From assembly GCF_024763615.1 (NCBI RefSeq), contig NC_077222.1, forward strand, positions 91,388,001-91,452,000: 64,000 nucleotides of DNA, read 5' to 3'. How positions within the stretch are numbered: the stretch's first letter is position 1; each line of letters begins with the position of its first letter. Origin of the DNA: Phlebotomus papatasi. Lineage: Eukaryota > Arthropoda > Insecta > Diptera > Psychodidae. The notes under the pieces are model-generated. The model did not search any database. It was not told the DNA's origin and saw nothing but the letters and a program-made list of their open reading frames with translations. This document shows, one piece after another, positions 11,201-19,169 of this stretch. A program made the translations under genes and the position numbers.

Positions 11201-13546
11201 GGCCTCTTCTCGCAAAACACAATGGTGCGTCATATAATATGCAGCTTTGTGAATTTCATTGAACGGAACTCTTTCAACAATTCCCACTGAAAGATATTCG
11301 TCGATGATTTTTGCGTACTCATTGTACAGTTTAGGGGTTTGAATGAGACGATTTTCGAGTAAATATAGTTGTCTCTTCGATCGTTTGAGGTTGCTGCCGA
11401 GTTCCCCAAAGCTCCCTTTCAATGGCAATGCGACAATGTATTGACCATTTGCTGCACGTGTAGTGGTATTTTCATACAACTCTTCGACTTCCTTGTGTTC
11501 TACTGATTGTGGACTTTCTTCTGGGATTTCCTCAATTTCCCAAAATTTTCTGAGTGTCTCATCAATTGATTTTAAAGAAATCGTGTTGCAGACAGCGGAA
11601 GGAAGTGATGTGTGTGGCTCTTCATGTGTCCATTTCGCACATACAATCCAACCGAAAACGGATTTGCGAAGTGTTGGTTTTCCCTCTCCCATTTTATACA
11701 CCTCATCCAACATGACGTCATCCTCATGGGCAGCTCCAATGAGTAAATCGACTGGACGACTTTCAAACCATTTAGCATCAGCCAATTCAACATTTGATGG
11801 AAAAAGGATTTCCTCAGGATTAATTTGACACGTTGGAAGATTTGAGGATATTTTTTGTGTGACTTGGCATTGTAAATTGATTAGTGAGCCTACGAGTGGA
11901 ACGAGAGTGGCATTCACCTGATGCTTTATTTTGCTGACTTGCCCTTGGAAACCCTCAATTTGGCCATATGGGGATCGCTGAAGTTTCAAGTGAAGCTTTT
12001 GACATAAATCGGATGTCATTACTGAAATTTCTGACCCAAAGTCTAGAAGGGCGCGACAAGTGTGCACATTTTGATGGGAATCGAGAATTTTGACTTTCGC
12101 TGTTTTTAATAGGGAACGATGAACTACGCCTCTGGCATTCCCTGACGACGATGGTAGAAAGTTGCTCAGAACGGCTGGCGAACTTTGCTCCCAGGGCTTA
12201 GGTTGGGAACTACTACTACTGGGAGTCGGCTGGGTAGCGAACGGGACAGGGGTGAGAGCATCATGTACCCAATAGTTATGTTTTTCTTGACAATGTTTGC
12301 AAGGTGGGTAGGGGCATTGATTTACCGCGTGTTGGGATCGATCTTCAGAAATGCAATTAATACACAATTTTAATTGATTAACTGTCTCGAGTCTCTTTTT
12401 TGCGGGTAAAGATTTAAATTTGCCACACTTCCACAATTTATGAGCAGACTTTTTGCAAATATTACATAATTCTTTAACATTCTCGCTTGCAATCGTGAGG
12501 GACTTTACAGGCTTTGATTTTACTTTAGGAACAGTTACTTTTGAATTTGGGGTTGGAACATCTTCTACGCGATAAACAGATGGAGATAATTCTAAGGCTT
12601 TACATCTTTTATCAAAAAATACCTGAAATTCGCTCCATGTTGGATTCTGCGACTGATGTTGAGCCCATAGGGTGTGAGTTTCCGCGTCAAGTTTCTGCAT
12701 CACTTCGTAGATAAGCCACGGATCCCGTCCTGATGCATTCAATGCATCCATAGCATTGATGGTGGTGGACGTGACGTCGTAAATCCTCCTCATCTCCTTG
12801 GCATCTGGATTCCTCAAGGGTGGTAGTGATTTGAAACGTTCGATGTGGGTTTTGATGGCTGTTTTTTTGCTCTCGAATCGGTTCTGAACTGCCGCCCAAG
12901 CAATAGGATAATTTTCGTCACAGAGATTGAGATGAGAAATTACGTCCTTGGCTGTTCCAGTCAGTTTTGTTGATAAATAATGGAGTTTTTGTGCATCAGT
13001 AAGGCGAGGATTCGAATGTACAAGATTATTGAACAGATTTTGAAAGGAGCGCCATTCAGAGAATTCTCCGCTGAACACTGGAACTTGTATTGGCTCAAGC
13101 TTTGAAAATTGGGAGGGACAATCTTGATTTGCGTCTCTATTCTCACGGATGTCTTCTAGAATTTCTTTAAATCCTCTGAGTAGTTGATCTACTCTATCAT
13201 CATTGATTGTCGTAGAGTTGAATAGATGTCCCATCTCTCTCGATGCTGCTTTGAATTGCGTAATGAGATCATACAATTTCTCTTCAGCTGATGCTATCTC
13301 TTCCAGGAATTTGTCCATTTCATTTATCTCTTCTTCTCTTTCTTGCTCATTGGTTGCATTAGCAATAATCTCTGCCTGCACTTTACAGTATCTCCCGCGA
13401 ATTTGATCACATATCTCAAGCTGTGTCTCAAGATGACACTTTGCTCCTTCCTGCTTGACCTTGTCCTCATCTTCTAAGTAGCTATTGATGGTTTTCTGGA
13501 CAGAAGTTAGCCTTCCCTTGTATGCACTGCGAGCATTCTTCGACAT
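8219..13546 (-). CDS. BEL/Pao gag-pol polyprotein, 1775 aa, intact
   Basis: A single frame makes the capsid and all enzymes for reverse transcription and integration. The Gag core (DUF1759-type) is about residues 150-320. A canonical CX2CX4HX4C zinc knuckle is at C361, C364, H369, C374, followed by more Cys/His pairs to about 428. The pepsin-like protease site is D502-F-G504, where most relatives have D-[S/T]-G, with LLIG near 601. Reverse transcriptase spans about 720-950, with D834 and YVDD at 910-913. The RNase H-like domain has D1087, E1131, D1159 and D1205. Integrase has a zinc site H1403, H1408, C1438, C1441 and a catalytic triad D1473, D1539, E1588. A DUF5641-type C-terminus spans about 1680-1770. 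The first ATG at 13546 gives the full Gag N-terminus with a coiled-coil-like charged region. The stop TAA falls within the 3' LTR. No frameshift or stop interrupts it. Confidence 0.97.
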   Translation of the reverse strand: MSKNARSAYKGRLTSVQKTINSYLEDEDKVKQEGAKCHLETQLEICDQIRGRYCKVQAEIIANATNEQEREEEINEMDKFLEEIASAEEKLYDLITQFKAASREMGHLFNSTTINDDRVDQLLRGFKEILEDIRENRDANQDCPSQFSKLEPIQVPVFSGEFSEWRSFQNLFNNLVHSNPRLTDAQKLHYLSTKLTGTAKDVISHLNLCDENYPIAWAAVQNRFESKKTAIKTHIERFKSLPPLRNPDAKEMRRIYDVTSTTINAMDALNASGRDPWLIYEVMQKLDAETHTLWAQHQSQNPTWSEFQVFFDKRCKALELSPSVYRVEDVPTPNSKVTVPKVKSKPVKSLTIASENVKELCNICKKSAHKLWKCGKFKSLPAKKRLETVNQLKLCINCISEDRSQHAVNQCPYPPCKHCQEKHNYWVHDALTPVPFATQPTPSSSSSQPKPWEQSSPAVLSNFLPSSSGNARGVVHRSLLKTAKVKILDSHQNVHTCRALLDFGSEISVMTSDLCQKLHLKLQRSPYGQIEGFQGQVSKIKHQVNATLVPLVGSLINLQCQVTQKISSNLPTCQINPEEILFPSNVELADAKWFESRPVDLLIGAAHEDDVMLDEVYKMGEGKPTLRKSVFGWIVCAKWTHEEPHTSLPSAVCNTISLKSIDETLRKFWEIEEIPEESPQSVEHKEVEELYENTTTRAANGQYIVALPLKGSFGELGSNLKRSKRQLYLLENRLIQTPKLYNEYAKIIDEYLSVGIVERVPFNEIHKAAYYMTHHCVLREEAISTKIRIVFNCGSISESGKSLNDVIKVGPVVQPELIEILWRFRRYRIAMSCDIVKMYLQVQLTEEHRDLQRFLWRKSPTDPMIHFRFRTLCFGNAASPYLATKTLIKLADDEGNQFPEAVQILRNNFYVDDCLVSVTTVEEATKIQTQLISLLDKAQMKLSKWQSNDVNVLVTVQEENSKMKDLTIMDSCVKALGLSWNPSSDCFSFKVEMNVETIDPTKRNILRVLARIYDPLGLLAPVTINVKQILQALWKSNIDWDTPIHGVIFRNWENFVKSLLHIPKMKIPRWTSSITLATEEQLHMFSDASNLAYGAIVYHITKDENGQISSHMLTAKSKIAPIKTKTIPKLELCAATLGAKLVSKVSKTLKIFKIFCWVDAKVVLAQIQSASDRQDVFTKNRVSTIRSLTSPDCWRHVGTKENPADLVSRGTTAVELENSSLYWHGPTWLSIGEDSWPDAPVISEEETKASEALASILTITNEPSNYLFKTLSSSISSFSRMKRVLLYVYKFVQLLKSKCEKTKQQETVQSNRTTFHSTKELNWAENQLIKWDQQVHLKELIEDLKNNRRIICSAWRKLHPFLDVNGILRVGGRLGHLDDDYNVKYPKILPRSELTKLIIREMHIQLVHAGPQLLLAHSRRKYWPLGGRHITRSIVKSCKTCFVHKATRENQIMADLPKHRISFVKAFHSVSIDCCGPFMIRAGAENRGKTRRVDIVVFICTSTKAVHLEIVSSLSTEAFLSSFRRFISRRGVCKEVYSDNGRNFVGASRELRRMLTDEAQTLQDSTSDLKIVWHFQPARSPHFGGLVEAAVKSVKTHLKRVVGDHRLNYEEFYTILTQVEAVLNSRPITVLSDDPRDPQPLTPGHFLLLAPPTQLPDDDLTSANINHLQHWELCQRIVQDFIRKWKITYLHSLQERAKWHTEKENIQVDDVVVLHDASVCKGEWTLGRVEEVHKGTDGRVRVIDIKTPRGTYRRAITNVSKLPTCESHFPPREHV
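8226..8235 (-). other. Candidate polypurine tract
   Basis: In element orientation the bases just before the 3' LTR read CCAGGGAGCA, a short purine-rich run in the expected place for plus-strand priming. It is weak and interrupted, so the exact tract is uncertain. Confidence 0.45.
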
Positions 13547-13728
13547 CTCGATGGTTTTAGCAATTACACTGATGGTTCTCCTTCAGAAATTCCTCTCTCC
13601 AGTGATTGATTTTCACGTGTGTCTCCAATGGAAATCACCTGATGAATTGACCACAGGTTTGATAGCCGCTGATGGGTCGCTTCTCCCGTGAAGAGTCACT
13701 TGGTGGCGGAAATTCTTGAAGTTTTCCG
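13547..13728 (-). other. BEL/Pao leader between primer site and gag-pol start
   Basis: About 180 nt of untranslated leader. In element orientation it begins CGGAAAACTTCAAG just after the inner primer site and ends CCATCGAG before the ATG. No other frame is evident. RNA packaging signals would be expected here but I cannot identify one. Confidence 0.7.
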
Positions 13729-13890
13729 CGAAGGACCACTTGATGAGTGATAATTTACCTGTAAAACAGGATGTGAAATAATTAGAAAATTTCTTTTCCT
13801 AAATCCGGCTCGAAGGACCACTTGATGAGTGATAATTTACCTGTAAAACAGGATGTGAAATAATTAGAAAATTTCTTTTCCTAAATCCGG
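13729..13890 (-). repeat. 82-bp tandem duplication spanning primer site and U5 tail
   Basis: The unit starting CGAAGGACCACTTGATGAG occurs at 13729 and again at 13811, exactly 82 bp apart. The outer part (13811-13890) is the normal primer site plus the LTR end. The inner part contains a 65-nt copy of the LTR tail (13744-13808) outside the LTR, followed by a second primer site (13729-13738). Consequently the element carries two primer sites. Confidence 0.95.
13804..13820 (-). promoter_or_regulatory. Outer primer binding site, complementary to tRNA-Tyr 3' end
   Basis: The plus strand here reads TCCGGCTCGAAGGACCA, the T-stem to CCA 3' end of animal tRNA-Tyr as I know it. Five bases (TCAAG in element orientation) separate it from the 5' LTR. 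The match is about 17 nt, whereas the inner site at 13729-13738 matches only the last 10 nt (CGAAGGACCA). tRNA identity is from knowledge of the gene, not a search. Confidence 0.82.
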
Positions 13891-14256
13891 AACGTAGGCG
13901 CCGATTTCCCAGGAAAAAACACCTTTACAGGAACAAATTAACTTTTATTTGCACTTCACTCAAAATTTTTAATTTTAATTTCAATAGATAACAATTTAAT
14001 TAACAACTTTTAACAATTTAATTCACCACGTGTTTTGCTTAAAAAAAATGTGATTTACTTCATAGAGATATTGCTAAAAGACTACTGAGGAGTCCCCACG
14101 AATTGCATCAATTATATAATAAATTGGGATCACCAGATAGTCTCGTAAATCTGGTTTCTCTCTCGTTAGATAAATGAGAGAGAGTTTTTCTTTCACTCTT
14201 AAATTCAAATATGAGTGTTCGTTTACTATCTTAATTTTAAGATTTATTCTTAAACA
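13826..14256 (-). repeat. 5' LTR of the BEL/Pao element
   Basis: 431 bp, same length and apparently same sequence as the LTR at 7795-8225. It carries the promoter (TATATAA, minus strand, 14112-14118) and, downstream, the AATAAA at 13944-13949. TG...CA ends are intact. Confidence 0.96.
14081..14118 (-). promoter_or_regulatory. LTR promoter: TATA box and arthropod initiator
   Basis: On the element strand TATATAA occupies 14118-14112. TCAGTA, an arthropod initiator match, follows with its A at 14086, 32 nt downstream of the first T. That spacing is right for a TATA/Inr core promoter, so U3 would be 14256-14087 and R would start near 14086. The 3' LTR has the same pair (TATATAA 8087-8081, A at 8055). 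Confidence 0.7.
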
Positions 14257-14261
14257 GTAAC
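14257..14261. repeat. Target-site duplication GTAAC, right copy
   Basis: Exact partner of 7790-7794, immediately outside the right LTR. Confidence 0.95.
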
Positions 14262-14733
14262 TATTCAACTTTGAGAAAAAGCAAAAATAATATTTTTATC
14301 CATTAAATAAGTGAGTGTAATCGACTCATTTCAATCTTGTGCCAGCTGGGTTCTTTACTAAATATTTTCTATCAGTGATATTTTTGCTAATGGCGGCTAA
14401 TGTAAAGGCGACCCGTGCAAACTGACTTATTTCAGTATTATCATTATTTTATAAATTTTCTTTAATATTTTTTTATATTATGTTTCTGAATGAAACAGTG
14501 AATAATTCTATGATTTAGAAAAAGTAAAAAAGAATTTCATGAGTCCAAAAACAAGCGTTTAAGTAGCACTCTTCGGAAAACGATCCAGTAACCCCATCTT
14601 ACTATATATTTTTCAGAGTTTGAAGTTCAATTTTTTGCTCTATTCTAAGACAAATATGTTGTGTATCCTACACTACCGCGGTTTGCCATTTGACCGAAAA
14701 ACGACCAAAAACGGTCGGTAGGTTTACTGTTAA

Positions 14734-15062
14734 TTCAAAATCTGATGCATATCAGTTACTAAGAGTTTCATAGAGCTCCTCATAATGGCCAGTCGATGCT
14801 CACTAGCCTTTAATGTTGCCACGTTCCTGATTTTATCATGAAAATTTTGTCATGACAATGTCATATCGTTACAGAACTCCTTTACAAATCCCTTGTTCGT
14901 TAGTATCAAGTTTGTGATTTCCCACTGAGGTTGGTCACCCAATTTTCCGTCGTGCATCTGAGAGTACCGAGGGCCTATCAAACGCGTAGCTCGCTTGAAG
15001 ACGGGCATTGGATTTGGAGGGAAGAGGCTGTGCGTTATGCATTTACCTCCATAAGACCCCTT
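14734..15062. other. Spacer with no gene seen
   Basis: The block contains a GACAATGTCATATCG-TTACAG stretch near 14850 related to the GACAATGTCA repeats at 16828 and 35470. A 63-codon frame (14931-15122) runs into the adjacent TIR element and is likely chance. Confidence 0.45.
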
Positions 15063-15281
15063 AAGGGAAAGTACTCTCCCTTCGAACGTTCATGCCTTCG
15101 AATAATGTTAATTTTCTTTTAGTTTTTCTAGGAGACTTACACATTTCTATTAAATATTAGTTGGTTTATCATCAATTGTTGATAATTCCGTGATAATTTA
15201 GTGTGAATCTCTTACGAAAAACAAAAGAAATTCACATTATTATAAGGCATGAACGTTCGAAGGGAGAGCACTTTCCCCTAC
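15063..15281. mobile_element. TIR element with CTCCCTTCGAACG arms
   Basis: The left arm reads GGGAAAGTACTCTCCCTTCG then AACGTTCATGCCTT. The reverse complement of the right arm is nearly identical (GGGGAAAGTGCTCTCCCTTC then GAACGTTCATGCCTT), giving arms of about 37 bp around an AT-rich core with no frame. Terminal TAGGGGAAAG is shared with the elements at 3844 and 21673. Confidence 0.85.
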
Positions 15282-16822
15282 TAGGGTTCATGAATGTGAT
15301 TTTTTTGAACTTTAAAGTTTTTGAATTTTGAGAATGTGGTACTAAAATAATGTCTTCATAATTTTAAGGCATTTTCGACAATTTTGGTTCAGTAAATTTC
15401 CAAAAATATCCATTGTAGAAAATATAAGGTAAATCAATTTTTCTCAGTGTAGAGGGTGAGAAAATCTTCATCAGAGATAAGAGGTTAAATCGGATAACTT
15501 TCCATCCAAGACGCGTGTGTTTTCTTCTCCATTTTCACCTTTGCTCAGTGTGGCATGATCCCCATGGTAGAACATGGTGATGGTGCTAAAGAAAAAAAAA
15601 GGGCCGGTGAGGAGAATCCCCTCGAGACCAAGAGACATTCGCTTATTTGTACAATGAACGACAAAAGCTCATGGCATGAAGCTCACTTTCCACGGGGGAA
15701 AATCTCCGCAATATTCTAGTATAATGTGTACACATTTGTGGGTGTTTCTGAGAAATTCCATCCAAAGGTAATGGGGGAAAGAGAGAAAGAGGGTTTGGGT
15801 TAAAGAGAAAATGGGTTGAGATGTGAAAATTTTCTCATGGATGGTCTTGATGGCTAAGTTCAAGTGTTTGGGGTGTGAGTTAAATATAATTCAATTTGCT
15901 CAGAGACACATTGTTCACACAATAGGCAAAATTCCAAACCACACTTCGAGGCTTTACCCATCCTCCTTGCAAGATTTTAGAGAGCATCCATGAGAATGTG
16001 AAGGAGCTGGATCCAGTGTTAGATGTCTTGTGTGCAAAAAGCAAATAAGAGCTCAAAACTGCAAACCATAAGATTTCCTATTTGTATATTTGAATTTCCG
16101 CCTCATATCATATTTCAAATTTTACATTGCGAATTTATGTCATGTTCTGCAAAATATTGTAATGGAAAACATTTTGTAGATGGATAAATACTTTCTTGAT
16201 AGTTTCCATAACTGAAGAAAACAAAGCATTTTTTGAGATTCTTACTATCAATATCTTAGAAAAATTGTTCATCCTCGATAGTATTTCGACTTACTGATCG
16301 ATTTTAAATACAAATTGTGTTTATTTTCCAACAAATAGTTTAGCGCATTAAATATTGATATATTTTTTAAAGTTTTTACTACAACGTAGATTCTTCGAAT
16401 TTCTATATTATTTTGCAGATTCAAAAGGGATAGTGAATCATTATTAAGAAATATTAACTTAGTTTACAGTTCATGAAAAGTATTTCAAGGCAAATAAATT
16501 CAAGGCCACTTGGTCTTTCTGAGTGTAGTTTTTTTTTGCAATATTTTTACATAATTTTTTTTAATTTTTATTAAAAATGCTATAACGAAAAAATAGCCAG
16601 ATAAATTCTGCACATATTTGATCAGGCCTCCAGGTAAAATGATATATTCTTCATAATAAAAAATAAAATTGAAAACAAAATTGGTAGCGGCTGCCACTAG
16701 GGTCCTTCCAAGTGTTAATGAAATCCCTTCACTTAATGATGGAGTGCAAATACAGTCCGTCTTGGTTGATTTGTTTAATAAAATTTGAATTGCAAGAAAT
16801 CTCAAATATGTGATTTCTGACA
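15282..16822. other. Mixed single-copy-looking DNA, no gene seen
   Basis: Block with a complexity increase around 15470-16020 and AT-rich sequence after 16050. A TTTCTCAGTGTAG end near 15450 looks like a solitary TIR terminus. The 109-codon minus frame at 16500-16829 has no recognisable domain. Confidence 0.5.
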
Positions 16823-17318
16823 TTATCACATGACAATGTCACGGTTACAGAATCACTTTTTCGAAAAAGCTTTCTTGAGTTTCGAACACTATTTGTCTCA
16901 TATGACATTGACAGAATGTTATAGAATTACCCCGCAGGCGTCACTTTATATCCTTGCTTTTTGTAAGCTTTTGGGAAGACGACGGCAGATGCAACCATAA
17001 AACAGAGTTTGCAACATGATAATGTCACGGTTACAGAATCACTTTTTCGAAAAAGCTTTCTTGAAATTCTAACGCAATTTGTCTCATATGACATTGCCAG
17101 AATGCTACAGAATTCCCCTACAGGGGTCACTTTCACTTTGCATCCTTGCTTTTCGTGAGCTTTTCTTTAATTCTAGCATCTAAGGATGGGTCATGGCCCA
17201 TAAGCACACTTAATGATGGTTTATTAAAGAATAACTTTATGTGCTAAATTCAAAGAAAAGCTTACGAAAAGAAGAGGTGAAGTCACCCCGTGAGATCAAA
17301 GTAATCCGCACCTACGTC
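16823..17318. repeat. Duplicated composite of two dispersed repeats
   Basis: The stretch ATGTCACGGTTACAGAATCA continuing through TTTTTCGAAAAAGCTTTCTTG occurs at about 16836 and again at 17022, 186 bp apart, each followed by a GACATTG...AGAATG-TACAGAATT segment. The first copy is followed by one arm (16935-16980) of the GTAAGCTTTTC MITE, the second by a nearly complete MITE (17110-17318, arms GTGAGCTTTTCTTTAATTCT and AAAGAAAAGCTTACG). This suggests tandem duplication of a composite followed by decay. Confidence 0.7.
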
Positions 17319-19120
17319 AATATTATAAGTATTTATACAAATTTCAAGTTTTCTAGAAAGCTTAAAGATTTTGTGTTCCATTATTAATGGTTTTTTTTAA
17401 CAACTACTTAAAATACATAAATTATGAATTTCGAATAGCTTTTTTTAAGTCCATTTAATAGATTTTTCTCTTTTTCGACATCTTGCACAATTTTTCAGTT
17501 AGAATTTTCTAAAGTGGTTAAAAAAGAGCTCATACATGTCCCACAATCATGATAAATGTTCAGCAGAAAATGGAAATGTGAATTCATGTCTTATATTAAA
17601 TTTCTTCCAACGCTAACGTCTCGTTGAAGTCGTTGATGTTGAAAAAAAAAGTGGTTAAGTGTCATTGTGCTAGTTAGAGTGAAACTTTAGAAGATATCCG
17701 ATATTCTAAGAATATTCACCATTCATGTCTTAAATAATTTTATTTTTAGTTGATTAAAATAAGAATAAGCGAAGTTTGTTTCTTTTAGGTAGAACGTCTC
17801 TTAACCAGGGATTAAGGATGGTATTTTTTTCTTTTTTGTGGTTAAGTGGGAATAAATGGGTGGGAAAAATGTCAAGAGTAGGAAAATTGACACATGATGA
17901 TGATTGAAGATGCCACATCGTCAACCAATTCTCGATTTTCCACCCCATCTCCTGGCCCTTAGCATGCAAGAAAAATCATGGTTAGGCGAATTTCGATATA
18001 CTCTTAATCGATCCTGGTATTTTTTGCCAGTAGAACATGATTTATTGCAAGTGATAATGTGTTTTCGTGTATTTTTGCGCCTTGGCGTAAATATCTCTGC
18101 AATTTTTTTTTCTGTCTCATGGTGTTCAATTATAAAATAACCCTCGAGGGTTTTTCGCTTTATGAAACATTTTTCTTCTGTCCCTGTTAGTATATACTGT
18201 TTGCAGTAAAGGTAGCAAAGTGCTAAAAAAAAAAAGAAATAGGGTGGCGAGAGAACCATTGCAAACATTCCACCTGGTGCAATTAAAAAGCTTCCTGACC
18301 TGAGAGAAATTTCTTGATGATAATCACATTACGAATGTTATATAGCGAAAAAGATCTGCTTTGATAGTGTTTTGAGGGAAAATGGAGAAAACAAGGTTGA
18401 ATGATGGCAAAAACAATTTGAAAAAGAGGCCAAAGAGGACGCTCTCTCAGTGAAACATTTTACCAACATGAAAAACAGAGTGAAATGTAATTGCGATGTG
18501 TATCTTGTTCATTTTCATTAAATTGTGTATTTGGACGTGATCACATTGCTGAAAAGACCAAGAATTTTCCAGAATGCATGCCTTTTGTTATGAGGCCTAG
18601 AAATTCAATATTTTGTTACCATAGGGGATAGGGGTAAGTTTGGGGGAAATTTTTCAATTTTTCCACAATCCCTCTCTGCCATATCGTGCAAACCCTTTTA
18701 AATAATTTTTGAAGCTCTGTTTTGGTCTTCCTATTGTAGTCTTTTTTTGGCTCTGCTTTGGTGCCCTGGTTCCATGTAATTCTCTGATTTAATCTGAGGT
18801 CAAATGTTTCCTGAAAGGAAATTATACGGGACCGAAATTAGGCTTCATTCAGGATAAGCTTTTTTTTTGCTAGATTGTTATACGGGGGATATCCTTTAAT
18901 TGAAGCCCAAAACTCTAATTGTTAACTTTCAAAATGAGATAATTGAAAATGAGACATGGGTAAAATAAATTAAAAATCTGTTAACAAAATAATAAACTTG
19001 TCTTTAAACACAAAAAAAAATTATTAATGTCAGAAAAATTTAAATTTCCAGTACTAGAAAGTGGCCAGATTTTAAAATACATAGTGGAGTGGTCTTTATT
19101 AAGAAACAGGAAAAAATTAA
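17319..19120. other. Mixed DNA, no gene seen
   Basis: AT-rich first 0.4 kb, then higher-complexity DNA to about 18600. Overlapping short frames on both strands near 17754-18268 (up to 115 codons) have no recognisable motif and shadow each other. Confidence 0.5.
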
Positions 19121-19169
19121 TTATTACGAAGCTTGAGATCGTACAAATCATGGGCAGTTTCCCCTCTTA
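19121..19169. mobile_element. Solitary TIR end related to the 22107-22545 element
   Basis: The stretch ACGAAGCTTGAGATCGTACA then a CATGGGCAGTTTCCCCT-like end matches the right arm of the element at 22107-22545 (ACGAAACTTGAGATCGTACG then CATGGGCACCTTCTCC). No left arm is visible within 600 bp, so this is a truncated relic. Confidence 0.6.

Larger units (their letters stand above)
7795..14256 (-). mobile_element. Complete BEL/Pao LTR retrotransposon, 6462 bp
   Basis: The element runs right to left. Its order is 5' LTR (13826-14256), tRNA-Tyr-type primer site and duplicated leader (13729-13825), leader to 13547, one gag-pol frame (8219-13546), short purine-rich tract, 3' LTR (7795-8225). The LTRs are 431 bp each and I see no difference between them. 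A perfect 5-bp target duplication flanks the element. There is no envelope frame. The intact frame and matching LTRs indicate a very recent insertion. Domain order (gag, protease, RT, RNase H, integrase) and the single fused frame fit BEL/Pao rather than Ty3 or Copia elements. Confidence 0.97.
7712..14733. mobile_element. TTAA-flanked element interrupted by the BEL/Pao insertion
   Basis: The left part (7712-7794) begins TTAACACAAAACCTACC. The right part (14262-14733) ends GGTCGGTAGGTTTACTGTTAA. These are the two termini, in the same relative order, of the complete relative at 52207-52450 (reverse complement). Subtracting the BEL/Pao element and one 5-bp target copy leaves about 555 bp, longer than the 244-bp relative. 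TTAA at both ends suggests piggyBac-type mobilisation (inference). No transposase frame remains. Confidence 0.8.

Noticed and set aside
11463..11828. 121-codon plus-strand frame
   Set aside because: It is antisense to the intact BEL/Pao gag-pol frame, a shadow of real coding sequence.
13744..13808. Remnant of a second, independent LTR insertion
   Set aside because: It is exactly the U5 tail joined to a primer site with the same 5-nt spacer as the true LTR, so an internal 82-bp duplication explains it better.
16500..16829. 109-codon frame with hydrophobic segment
   Set aside because: Hydrophobicity comes from AT-rich codons; the end lies in a dispersed repeat and no family is recognisable.
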